Source of the DNA: Erpobdella octoculata
Taxonomy: Eukaryota; Annelida; Clitellata; Hirudinida; Erpobdellidae
Assembly: GCA_963978895.1 (NCBI GenBank)
Contig: OZ022239.1
Location: 13,445,274-13,509,273, forward strand
Direction of reading: 5' to 3'
Length of the DNA stretch: 64,000 bases
Positions 52,401 through 62,982 of this stretch are shown here, one piece after another (within the stretch, counting starts at the first letter, position 1; the number at the start of each line of letters is the position of its first letter). Both the position numbers and the translations under genes were made by a program. Under the pieces are notes generated by a model. That model saw only the letters and a list, made by a program, of their open reading frames with translations. It was not told where the DNA came from and did no database searches.

Positions 52401-53937
52401 AATTTTAGAGCCTTCCCAATGTGGCTTAGATGGGCTGTAGCGGAATGCTGTGCACAGTCATCAAAATTGATCTGTTCTCTCGTTAACACTTTGTTGTTTG
52501 GTTTGCTCGTTTAGTTACGTCTGAACTTCCTCAATTTTAATTAGTGTTCTTTAATGTATTGGTTCCACTCTGCAAGTGTGATCTTCTGCAAAGGCTTATT
52601 ATGATTGACTGAAGCTGAAAAAAAAAATTTATTAGTTAACGGCTGCAATAATGTTAAAATCCGCTCATATATCTCAACAGGTTATATTTATTTTAAATAC
52701 TTGTAAGATTATAAATGCTTACAATAGATTTATCACACACTGTTCAACAGCTGCTTTTCGTAAAATCGCTAGTCTTAGTTTTTGAGTTGTTCTTAGTTTT
52801 TAAGTGTCATGTCTACAGAAAGCATATAACGCTACATGTGGCATGTTAATAAATGTTGACCCGTGGCTTTGAAAAATGTGATATAAAACACAGATTGAAA
52901 TAAAACATGAAGTAATAATAATATTAAAAACCTTCAAAGCATTAACTTAATGAATTTTCCGAGAGTTTTCTGAGATCATCAATTTGGAACAATCGAAGAG
53001 TACCACTTTTATTTAGCAAATGATGCAATTATAAATTGAACAAAACAGCAGCAGATTGATAGGCTGGCTTGAGAACTTTGTTCATGATTTTGTTGAAACA
53101 CAAAAATACTGCACTTGCTTTCATTTCTTTCAAATTTCATGCACCTCATATATCAGTGAAACTTTTACAATAAATTGGTGTTGCATGTAAGATTTTCTTT
53201 AAAATGTAATTTTCTAATTTCCTCTGAAAAGTAAAAAATAAAATAAGACCGATAAATTAATTCATAATCTTATAGTCATAACTACTCGTGAATAATAATG
53301 GTTGTAATGCCATCACATAAAAAAAAACTTACCTGCCCAAAAAAATTTCTCATTTACCGATAGGCTGATAGCAAGCTCGTCGCTCAACAATATTAGATGA
53401 GGAACAATTGAAGTCAGAAGCCTTGAACGATAAATATGAACAATGAATTTAAATTTATTTTTCCAATCTGCAACTCCTTTTTGTAAAACACAAAATGTCA
53501 GAGCATAATGATAATCTTATAATAATTAATAATAATATAACATAATTAAACACGTGCAATGCAACAAACGAAACAAATTGAAAGATACACAGGAAATCAT
53601 GATTTTAAAAACAAATTACCAAAGCTTTGCCACTTACTTTTGAATGGGAGATATGAACAATGAATTTCTAATTTGATTTAATTTTGATTTGTTAAGTCTG
53701 GAACTCTTTTTGTGAAGCACAAAATATCTCTAAATAGAAGAAATTCCACCTGCAATTTATTGATTAGTCCTGAAATCCAAAGTTATCTAGATTTAAAAAA
53801 TAAGTTGCTAAAATCAAATATAAAGTTTACCGATAGCAGAGCTGTCGTATCGGAGGTTCGGAAGAGAATGAGCCTCAATGAGCTCTATGAAATCAAAACA
53901 AATAGACCGGCTGACAGAAAGGTCAACCCGGAATTAA
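52401..53937. other. Intergenic AT-rich DNA, no certain gene
   Basis: The minus strand at about 52420-52600 reads LQKITLAEWNQYIKEH, a stop, LKLRKFRRN, a stop, then KVLTREQINFDDCAQHSATA: a broken coding-like frame of unknown family. A 76-codon plus-strand ORF (53712-53942) is basic and unrecognised and runs into the tandem repeat at 53938. Both could be relics. Confidence 0.35.
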
Positions 53938-54450
53938 ATTGATACAATGGTTTTATTGTTGATTTTGAGACATATATATATGGAGAACATATTTTGAGAA
54001 TGGCACTCGATGGCACTCAACGGTTATTTTTTTACGGGGCCATGAAAAATGCCATATTTTCCTAATATTCGGGTAGCAATGTTATAACAGTTTCACTTAA
54101 TACAATTGATAAAATTTAATTGATACAATGGTTTTATTGTTGATTTTGAGACATATATATATGGAGAACATATTCTGAGAATGGCACTCAACAGTTATTT
54201 TTTTACGGGGCCATGAAAAATGCCATATTTTCCTAATATTCGGGTAGCAATGTTATAACAGTTTCACTTAATATAATTGATAAAACTAAATTGATACAAT
54301 GGTTTTATTGTTGATTTTGAGACATATATATAGGGAGAACATATTCTGAGAATGGCACTCAATGGCACTCAACGGTTATTTTTTTACGGGGCCATGAAAA
54401 ATGCCATATTTTCCTATTATTCGGGTAAAAATGTTATAACAGTTTCACTT
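53938..54450. repeat. Three tandem units of 171-180 bp
   Basis: Each unit starts TTGATACAATGGTTTTATTG and contains TTACGGGGCCATGAAAAATG and ATTCGGGTAGCAATG. Starts are near 53939, 54119 and 54290. The middle unit lacks a 9-base CGATGGCACT-type duplication. Units are about 95% alike. Confidence 0.9.
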
Positions 54451-54787
54451 GATACATGAGTTTGAATGGGTTTATTCTTTCTGGAAAACATACATACAAA
54501 TGCTATAACAATATATAAAAAAATTGAAAAAAATAAAAAAAAAATTGGAAAAATTGAAAAAAAAATTGGAAAAATTGAAAAATTTTATTTTTTTATTTTT
54601 TTTATAAATAATATTCATGTAGCACTGTTATAAGAATGCTACTCGACGTGAGAGTTTTAATTAATTTGTTCATTTAGGAAAACATACATACAAAATCTAT
54701 ATACAAAAGTATAAAAAACAACTTATACACTTGTAACAACCTCTTTTTCCACTTCCCAGGGTATAAGAAAACTCTAAAAAATCATCA

Positions 54788-56075
54788 TCATAAACATCTA
54801 CTTGGCTCTTGTACTTCATCAACAATCACTATAACATCATTACCCACACTCAATTTGAGAAAAGAACCACATCGATTTCCACGAGTTTTTCTTACATTCT
54901 TGCGGATCAACAGCTGTTCTTGACAACATTTTCCACTGCAGAACTTGTATGTGGACTCTATAGGAATGATATCGAGCTGCATATTCTGTTGGAGGCAATC
55001 TTTCAGGATGTGGGTGATGAGTAGTCGTTGCAGAGATGTGCATATATGTAGAGTAGCAAAGCTGATTTAATCGATCCTTCAAACTACCTCCATACAAAAG
55101 CACCTGCAACTTACACCTACACCCTGCGAGCATCACCTCTTCATGGGTAGATGTAAAAGAATTAAGATATTTATCAGGTGTTGAATTCCACTTAAGTTGG
55201 ATATTTAAAAAAAAACTTATCTTTCCATGACACACAAGCATCACCAAAATATCAGTATAGTTTCCTATGACACTGGCTACTTTTCCAGCTTGTGCATGTT
55301 TAAAAGCCTGCTCTACTATTAAAGAGTCAGCAACATCCAAAGCTAGGTAAACATTGTGACCAGCTTCTTGTAGGCAAGTAAGCAGGAATGACACAAATCC
55401 ACACTTATTCTTCATGTTTCAAAAAAAATGAATTTTGATCTTTCAATGCATTTTTTGTGCCTTCAATATCTGGAGCCACATTGCTTGATCCTTAATGCTT
55501 GGTTCATTCTCATAACCATCAAAAATTATTACTGCTAAACTACTGCAATGTCTGCTTACATATCTCACATATTGTTGTGCTACTTCTCCATACAGAGTTC
55601 CAACATACCATTGAACAGCATGAAACAAATACCCACGTCTATGACATACAATTAAAACTCTGGTAGTGAAGAAGACTGAACATTCTTGCAGAGTTATGTG
55701 ATCTTTTGATTAATTTCTTTTTCATCCACTACTGAATAATTGTTTGGTGCCAAATCATGGGCTTTATCAAGTATATTCTGCAGTGTTAGCAGCTCAGAAT
55801 CAAGCACCTCAAGCTATGAACACAGTTTCTCAAATGTTTCCAATTTCATGCTCTCTACTGGTCCACCACAAGTCCCTCGATTGACAATTCTGAAGAGGTT
55901 ATGGTGACAGCTCACATGATAAATGGCATCCTCAGCACACAGACAATTGCATGAATTAACACGACCTACCACTTCCAGACCTCAGAAACTGACCTTATGT
56001 TTTCTGCTATACTCAATTAAATGATCCGCTTTTTTGCTTACATCTGCTATATCCTTGTCTACTTGTCTGCAGTTT
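54788..56075 (-). pseudogene. Broken transposon-type gene (YHxxC / LPPTE..YHSYRVHIQ family)
   Basis: Read from high to low coordinates: KDIADVSKKADHLIEYSRKH, then CLCAEDAIYHVSCHHN, CGGPVESMKLETFEKLCS, a TAG, LEVLDSELLTLQNIL; after a break SLAVIIFDGYENEPSIKDQA (55443-55628); after another break ALDVADSLIVEQAFKHAQ, VIGNYTDILVMLV, LPPTEYAARYHSYRVHIQV and LQWKML; finally a Cys/Arg-rich end with a frameshift. This order matches a family I recognise from many repetitive, uncharacterised proteins in cnidarian and arthropod genomes; the FDGY, DAD-like and NYTDI motifs suggest a PIN-like nuclease fold. Several stops and frameshifts make it non-functional. Confidence 0.72.
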
Positions 56076-56267
56076 CAAGAAATGAGATTTGACAAATCGA
56101 ACTAGAGTTTTCATCAAAATTGTGTAAAATCAAAGCCATTGATATGTGTTTGAATTATTTTATGCTTTACAAATAAGAATCAAAAATAATATGTTTAAGT
56201 AAAAGGCAAAGGTGATGTTTATTTAAAAGAAATATTTATATGAACATTAATATTACTTTATAAATAT

Positions 56268-57700
56268 ACTAGCAGTGCCCGTAGCGGCTTCGCTCGCATG
56301 AAATTAGAGAGTTTGAACCGTGCATCCATAGTAGAGATCAATTTTTTAGGTCTCGGCTCGGCCCGTCTACAACTTAGCCCAGCGCGTTTTAAAAACCCAA
56401 ACTCCTGGCCCGGCACAGCCCGTCTGAATTAGGCCCGGCCCATTCTTACAGGCTTAGAAGTTCTATATACTTGATGAAGAACTTCGGCCCGTCCCACCTT
56501 GACTTCAGGTTTGGCCCGGCCCAACTGAAGACCCTAAAATCACTAAAATATCTATATACTTGGTGAAAAACCTCGGCCCGTTCCACTTTGATTTAAGGTT
56601 TGGCCTGGCCCGTGTGAAGACTCTAAAATAACGGCTTGGCCCGGCCGGTGATAAACTGAACTTAGCTACTTTTAACCGGCACAAAACTTCGAAATACTAA
56701 TTTTTACATTTGTAGAACTTACAGTTTTTGAGTAGCAGTTATTTTGAAATCAAATAACCCTTTTTTCCACCCCACATTTGATGTCCTGGTAACCAAATTT
56801 TTAAAAAAATGTTGAAACACTTATATCATAATTTTTTGAGTAAATACTAAATACTAATTTTGACATCTGTAGCATTCACAGTTTTTGAGTAGCAGTTACT
56901 TTAAAAACCAAAGAAACGTTTTTTCCACCCCACATTTGAGGTCTTGAAAACCAAAATTTCAAAAAATGGTGAAACACATATATCTTTATTTTTGGAGTAG
57001 AAACTAAATACTAATTTTTACTTTTGTAGCATTAACAGTTTTTGAGTAGAAGCTACTTTAAAAACCAAATAACCCAATTTTCCAACCCACATTTGAGGTC
57101 TGGGAAACCAAATTTGTAAAAAATGGTGAAACATGTATATCTTTATTTTTAGAAAAGAAACTAAATAATAATTTTTACATCTGTGGTATTTACTGTTTTT
57201 GAGTAGCAGTTACTATAAAAGACAATTAGCCCTATTTTCCACCCCACATTTGAAGTCCTGGAAACCAAATTTTCAAAAAATGCTAAAACACGTATTTCAT
57301 TATTTTTGGAGTAGAAACTAAATACTAATTTTTACTCCTGTAGCATTAACAGTTTTTAAGTAGAAGCTACTTTAAAAACCAAATAACCCAATTTTCCAAC
57401 CCACATTTGAGGTCCGGGAAACCGAATTTTCAAAAAATGGTGAAACACGTATCTTTTTATTTTTCAAAAAGAATATATATACCAAATTTCAGAAAAAAAT
57501 TCTAGAAAAAATTTTTAGAAAAAAAGGTTTGTTTTCCATTTTTTTCCCCTCAGGAGCAAAATTTTCAAAAATCCTTTCTTAGCGGATGTTTACGTTATAA
57601 AAGTAATATAAGTTCTAAATTTCAAGTTCCTAGGATGAGGCGTTTGACCTCGGCGTTGATTATCAGTCAGTCATGACATGTTCTTTTATATATATAGATA
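56268..57700 (+). mobile_element. 157-bp-monomer element, copy B1
   Basis: Starts ACTAGCAGTGCCCGTAGCGG + CTTCGCTCGC, then ATGAAATTAGAGAGTTTGAA, GGCCCG-rich text, and monomers with GAGTAGCAG-type marks at 56730, 56887, 57044, 57201 and 57358 (exact 157-base steps), then the tail ending TTCTTTTATATATATAGATA. The best-preserved copy. No ORF. Confidence 0.9.
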
Positions 57701-58812
57701 TTACCACTTACAGTTTTTGAGTAGCAGTAATTTTTAAAATCAAATAACTATATTTTGCACCTTACATTTGAGGTCCTGGAAACCAAATTTTTCAAAAAAT
57801 GCTAAAACACGTATTTCATTATTTTTGGAGTAGAAACTAAATACTAATTTTTACTTCTGTAGCATTAACAGTTTTTGAGTAGCAGCTACTTTAAAAACCA
57901 AATAACCCAAAATATGATGAAACACGTATATCTTTTTTTTTGAGTAGATACTAAGTATTAATTTTTACATCTGTGGCAATTACAGTTGTTGAGTAGCAGT
58001 TACTTTAAAAACCAAATAACCCTATTTTCCACCCCACATTTGAAGTTCTGGAAACCAAATTTTCAAAAAATTGTGGAACCCGTATATCATTATTTTTAGA
58101 GTAGAAACTAAATACTAATTTTTACTTTTGTAGCATTAACAGTTTTTGAGTAAAAGCTACTTTAAAAACCAAATAACCCAATTTTCCAACCCACATTTGA
58201 GGTCCGGGAAACCAAATTTGTAAAAAATGGTGAAACACGTATATCTTTATTTTTAGAAAAGAAACTAAATAATAATTTTTACATCTGTGGTATTTACTGT
58301 TTTTGAGTAGCAGTTACTATAAAAGACAATTAGCCCTATTTTCCACCCCACATTTGAAGTCCTGGAAACCAAATTTTCAAAAAATGCTAAAACACGTATT
58401 TCATTATTTTTGGAGAAGAAACTAAATACTAATTTTTACTCCTGTAGCAATAACAGTTTTTGAGTAGAAGCTACTTTAAAAACCAAATAACCCAATTTTC
58501 CAACCCACATTTGAGGTCCGGGAAACCGAATTTTCAAAAAATGGTGAAACACGTATCTTTTTATTTTTCAAAAAGAATCTATATACTAAATTTCAGAAAA
58601 AATTATTAGAAAATTTTTTCAGAAAAAAGTTTGTTTTCCAGTTTTTTCCCCTCAGGAGCAAAATTTTCAAAAATCCTTTTTTAGCGGATGTTTACGCTAT
58701 AGAAGTAATATAAGTTCCAAATTTCACGTTCCTAGGATGAGGCGTTTGAGCTCGGCGTTGATTATAAGTCAGTCATCTGTCAGTCAGGACATGTTCTTTT
58801 ATATATATAGAT
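57701..58812 (+). mobile_element. 157-bp-monomer element, copy B2, 5'-truncated
   Basis: Begins directly after the end of B1, inside a monomer. Marks at 57719, 57877, 57991, 58148, 58305 and 58462; the 114-base step shows an internal deletion of about 43 bases. The tail is the same as in B1. Head-to-tail with B1. Confidence 0.88.
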
Positions 58813-58816
58813 ATAT

Positions 58817-59312
58817 ACTAGCGGGGTTACCCGGCGTTGCCCAGGGTTTTTAGAGGTTTTTCTAATGTTTGTCTCTCTCGCTCCCGTTCCCTTCTCCACT
58901 TTCCCGTTTTCGTAGCGTTCCCGGTCGCTTTTCCGCTCTCGGTCGTTTTCCAGCTCCCGGTCGCTTTCCCGCTCAGACGTTTTGTTATCGATTTTCTCTC
59001 TTGCTCGCGTTTCCTTCCAAGCTTGCTCTCCCGATTCCAGTCGCTTTCCGCGTTCCCGGTCGCTTTCCGCGTTCCCGGTCGCTTTCCGCGTTCCCGGTCG
59101 CTTTCCCGTTCCCGGTCGCTTTCCCGTTCCCGGTCGCTTTCCCGTTCTCGGTCGCTTTCCCGTTCCCGGTCGCTTTCCCGTTCCCGGTCGATTTCCCGTT
59201 CCCGGTCGCTTTCCCGTTCCCGGTCGCTTTCCCGTTTCCGGTCGCTTTCCCGTTCCCGCTCACGCTCATTTTCTCTTTTACATTCTTTCATAACTTCTGT
59301 TAGCCTATAAAA
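58817..59312 (+). mobile_element. Element with 18-bp minisatellite, forward
   Basis: Begins ACTAGCGGGGTTACCCGGCG + TTGCCCAGGG. Between about 59030 and 59250 the unit CGGTCGCTTTCCCGTTCC repeats about 12 times. The repeat makes long RSRSLS/RERESD/GNGKAT frames on both strands that are not genes. Confidence 0.9.
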
Positions 59313-59384
59313 CGTAAAATAGATTTGCTAAGACTATATATATATATATGAATGTTTGTGGGTTAGTTTGTCTATTATAGAAAC

Positions 59385-59668
59385 AGGAAAGCGACCCGGA
59401 ACGGACAGCGAGCGGGAACGGAAAAGCAAGCGTGAGCGGGAATGGGAGAGCAAACGTGAGCGGGAACGGGACAGCGACCGGGAACGGGAAAACGACCGGG
59501 AGCGGGAAAGCGACCGGGAGCGGGAAAGCGACCGGCAGCGGGAAAACGACCGAAAACGGGAAAGCGAACAGGAGTGGGAAAGCAGGTGGGAAAGGAAATG
59601 GGAGAGAAAGAGACAAACATTAGAAAAACCTCTAAAAAACCTGGGCAACGCCGGGTATCTCCGCTAGT
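59385..59668 (-). mobile_element. Element with 18-bp minisatellite, reverse
   Basis: GGGAACGGGAAAGCGACCG-type units end at GGCAACGCCGGGTATCTCCG + CTAGT, the inverted terminus of 58817. The two elements face each other across about 70 bases with (TA)n. Confidence 0.88.
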
Positions 59669-60039
59669 ACATACATAAACACACACACAGACACACATAC
59701 ATGCACATACACATACATACATACACACATACATACGCACATACATACATATATATATAGTTCCCGCTCGCTCACCCGCTCCGCTCCGCTCATTTTGTGA
59801 CGGATTTCAAAATTTTTTTATTTATTTTTGACTTCCATTGACTCTCAAGGTTGTGTGAAAATTTCATTATAATCGGATGAATGGTGTAGCAATGCATAAA
59901 GGACATTAACATATAAACATATATACATATATACAAACATTCATTTATATATATATAGATAATAAATAAAGAACAAATAAACAGTAATAAACATTTAAGA
60001 CCTGTATAATATAGTAGCTTACGTATATTATGTGGGGTT
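59669..60039. other. Microsatellite and short repeat fragment
   Basis: ACACACATACATAC simple sequence to about 59758, then GTTCCCGCTCGCTCACCCGC with CCGCTCCGCTC and a body ending ACAAACATTCATTTATATAT + ATATAGAT near 59960, which looks like another small member of the ACTAGC...TATATAGAT repeat class. Confidence 0.6.
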
Positions 60040-60590
60040 TGAAAAGTAAGCTATTATACCAGTTAGACTCATTGACAATCATAAAATTGAAGTAGAACAC
60101 TTTTATAACAACTTAACAAATTATTGACCAGTAAATCGTTTTAAAAAAATTCGTTTTTTCGGAGTTTTATTGACGCAACCGAACTGTTCTGTGCATTATC
60201 GCTCTCTCGCAAAATACTCTAAAAATAATGAGCAAAAACCTTTCAAATTAGGGTGCCATTAATATCCATCAACTAACCAACCTAGTGGCAGAGCGGTAGA
60301 GCGCTCGCCTGTTGATCGTTAGGTCGGCAGTTCAAGCCTCACCTGCGTCACCAGCGTAACTCCCTTAGGCAAGGAGTTCACTCGCATTGCTTTCTCATGT
60401 CTATGAAAATAGCGTGTTCTTCGAAGTTTCCGATCCAAAGGAACCTTCGTAAGCGCCTCTGACTTATCTGGCGCTATATAAATTCATCATTATTATTTAG
60501 CTAAAAAAAATTTAAGAAACGCTTGTCGCGATTTAATTCCGGGTCCCCTATATAAAAACTCGTAGATCAGCCGGTCTAAAAGGTATCCGG
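60040..60590 (-). mobile_element. Partial inverted copy of the 38-kb hAT miniature element
   Basis: TAAGCTATTATACCAGTTA, TGTGCATTATCGCTCTCT, AATGAGCAAAAACCTTTCAA + ATTAGGGTGCCAT and TTTAAGAAACGCTTGTCGCG match the reverse complement of about 38410-38740. Both termini are missing. A SINE splits it at 60284-60494. Confidence 0.85.
60284..60494 (+). mobile_element. tRNA-derived SINE
   Basis: AGTGGCAGAGCGGTAGAGCG (A box), CGGCAGTTCAAGCCTC (B box), then a body ending CTGGCGCTATATAAATTCAT + CATTATT. The uninterrupted site in the 38-kb element (CAACCTATTTAGC) shows exactly where it entered. The GCGCTATATAAAT end is typical of SINEs mobilised by L2/CR1-type LINEs. Confidence 0.85.
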
Positions 60591-61463
60591 CGGCACCATA
60601 GATATCTATGGGCGGCACTAAACAACACACATATTTATTTAATTTAATATTTATATTTAAAACCTTTAAAACTTAAGAAAAAAAATTAAAAATATTTTGT
60701 ATAATTCAACTATAAATTAATTTTATTTTGTAGAAAAAAAATTTACTCCAACTTACTACCGCTGACCAAAACGTTTTTTGTCCATAAAACATCAACGGAA
60801 AAACCAATTTATTTAAAATTTTACAGGAACCACCGCTTAAATAAGATACATAAGTGTGCCAAATTTCAATTAAATCTGTTCGGCCGTTTACATTTTATGT
60901 CCGAACAAACAAACAAACAAACATTTCATTTTTATATATAAGATTTCTGCTAATATTTTTCAAACTTGTAGAGCCTTCGGTCCATCCGATCGAGCTTTAT
61001 GAACTTTAGCCTCGTGTGTCCGTCCTAGCTTGTCACGCACTTTGCTAAATGTTACATATATTATCAATATAATATATATATATTTAAGGTTTAAGATTTT
61101 CTAGGTTAAATTTAAAAAAAATCTTCACCCCCCAAGGTTTTGCTGAATCGCCGCATCTGCCCCTGACGCCCGAAAGTTGGAAGGTATTTGCTTCCCGCGA
61201 CCTCTGCTTCCTCTTAACTGGTCACCCATTGAACACTTGGAACGCAGTTCCCTAAGTAAGAAGTTGCTTGAGGAACCATAACTCGGCAGATGATACCAGG
61301 GTGAATTTTCGGCACCATCAATGCCGGCAACTGCCTTAATCTCTCAAATATTTAAAGTATAAAGTTCTGAAAACAGATGTGCACAAACACATTTCTTTTA
61401 TTCTTGTGACCAATCAACAAGAATCAGAAATTATGCAATCAATTTAATTAATAATTGAAGATA
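60591..61463. other. 3' flank of PGAP2 with repeat pieces
   Basis: A repeat-like body ends ATGTCCGAACAAACAAACAA + ACAAACATTTCATTTTTATA near 60950. CCCCAAGGTTTTGCTGAATC near 61133 resembles the interior right end of the 42555 hAT element. No gene. Confidence 0.6.
61397..61402 (-). promoter_or_regulatory. Candidate PGAP2 polyadenylation signal
   Basis: AATAAA on the minus strand, about 62 bases after the stop codon. Confidence 0.6.
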
Positions 61464-62982
61464 TCATGAAGGTTTTCTTTTATTCTCGTGGTAAGTTCCG
61501 ACGTCGATCGTCATGCCGGTGTTGCCGAGCTCGTAGAAGCCAGCAGTGTGGTATATTATGTTTGTGACGACAATGGTGTATTCACACATGGCAAAAAGAG
61601 TATATACTACAATAGATAATAAGATTTTTGCTCTTAATAAAACTAAATTGTTAATACTATCTTTTATGATTTTTCAACTAAAAATTTTAATTACAAAACA
61701 TACTTCCAGGTTCACAGTAGGTGTTGTGTCTGTAGAAGAAATAGCAGGATATGAATATGCATGCTAGGTTGATTATCCAGGTTGTGCTGCGAAGTCTAAA
61801 GGATTTCTGGTGCTACAAATTAAAAGAATTGATGTTCTATAAATAAATAAATTAAGCATTATAAAAACTAAAATATTTAAAGCATTCAAAATAGCAAATA
61901 ATATGAATGTCTAAAGAAAATATTTTAAAGAAAAAATCATTACTAGTAATGAAAGGGTTACTTTAAAGAACTGACATTTTCGAGGCCAATTGTATAGAAT
62001 CAATAAATAATAAAAGGGCAGGCTTTCCTCATGTCGTATCAAAAATTAAAACATGTTACAATTATAGTAATATTAATAGAAAAAATGATGATATAATGAA
62101 ATATTAAATTCCTACATGAAAATATATGTTTAATTTGAGGAATTTTTGAACCTGTGTATAACTAGAAAAACTAGTAATTCATCTACTCACCCACCAACAA
62201 TAAACATGTTGACAGTACGTAAAATAAAATTATTGATATTTTAACTCACACAAACTGAGTAGTTTGGATCATTCCTCAATTTTCTCATCATTAATAACTT
62301 CAAAATCATGTGAAGTTGAGAGCAGAAAACAAAACACACGAAGCCTAATACATGCGGATCTTTAAATATAACATTAATTAATTATTATATGCATAATAAA
62401 TTTATAAAAAGCAGCACAAATATAAAAGAGACTACCAAATGTAAAACTAACCATGAGCCTCAGTTGATGGTACGATAGTAAGAAAGAGAAGACTGAGATT
62501 TTCGAGCAAATCAACAACAGTGAGAGAGTAGAGGTGAAGGCTGGGTTTGATTGTTGGAAATGTCAGATAGTAACGATGAAACACACAAGCAACAAGCAAT
62601 CTTGGAGGGCATTGTAAAGAAATAAAAAACTGCCATATAAACTTCTGCAGTTGAAAACCTCCGATGGCAGCACTAACAGATGGTAAGAAATTTGGAACCT
62701 GAAATGGAATTAATACTACAATATTTCACATAATTAATCAAATTTTGAGTTTTAAATGAGTTACATTATGAAAGAGTACTCTTTGCTTCGTATATAATAT
62801 CATGGAAACATTACCCGACAATGAGTTGCTGTAGATGCTTCAAAGTCCCGCCACAGTGACAAAACAATACAAGAGATGAAAGCAAAAACAGGTAAAACTA
62901 GAACAGCATTAAAAATTGCAGTCAAGTTGAATGAAAACGACGTTTGATACAATTCCTGGCGATGGATTTCTTTCTCCTTCAT
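61464..62982 (-). CDS. PGAP2: Post-GPI attachment to proteins factor 2
   Basis: PGAP2 is a Golgi/ER multi-pass membrane protein needed for lipid remodelling of GPI anchors. Exons: 62815-62982, 62452-62698, 62250-62359, 61704-61812, 61464-61606, all GT-AG with matching phases, 258 codons (vertebrate PGAP2 is about 254). Conserved landmarks appear in order: a first membrane helix ending SLWRDFEASTATHCR, then VPNFLPSVSAAIGG, QCPPRLLVACVFHRYYL, VVDLLENLSLLFLTIVPS, a QLHMILKLL helix, FYRHNTYCEPG, and IYTLFAMCEYTIVVTNIIYH near the end. No stop or frameshift. The start is the Met at 62982 (MKEKEIHRQELYQT), which gives an N-terminal length like that of vertebrate PGAP2; the longer frame upstream has no ATG. 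An upstream non-coding exon is possible (acceptor-like CATTAG just before). Confidence 0.95.

Noticed and set aside
58827..59746. RERESD / RSRSLS / GNGKAT ORFs up to 157 codons
   Set aside because: Frame readings of the 18-bp minisatellite (period divisible by three keeps all frames open).
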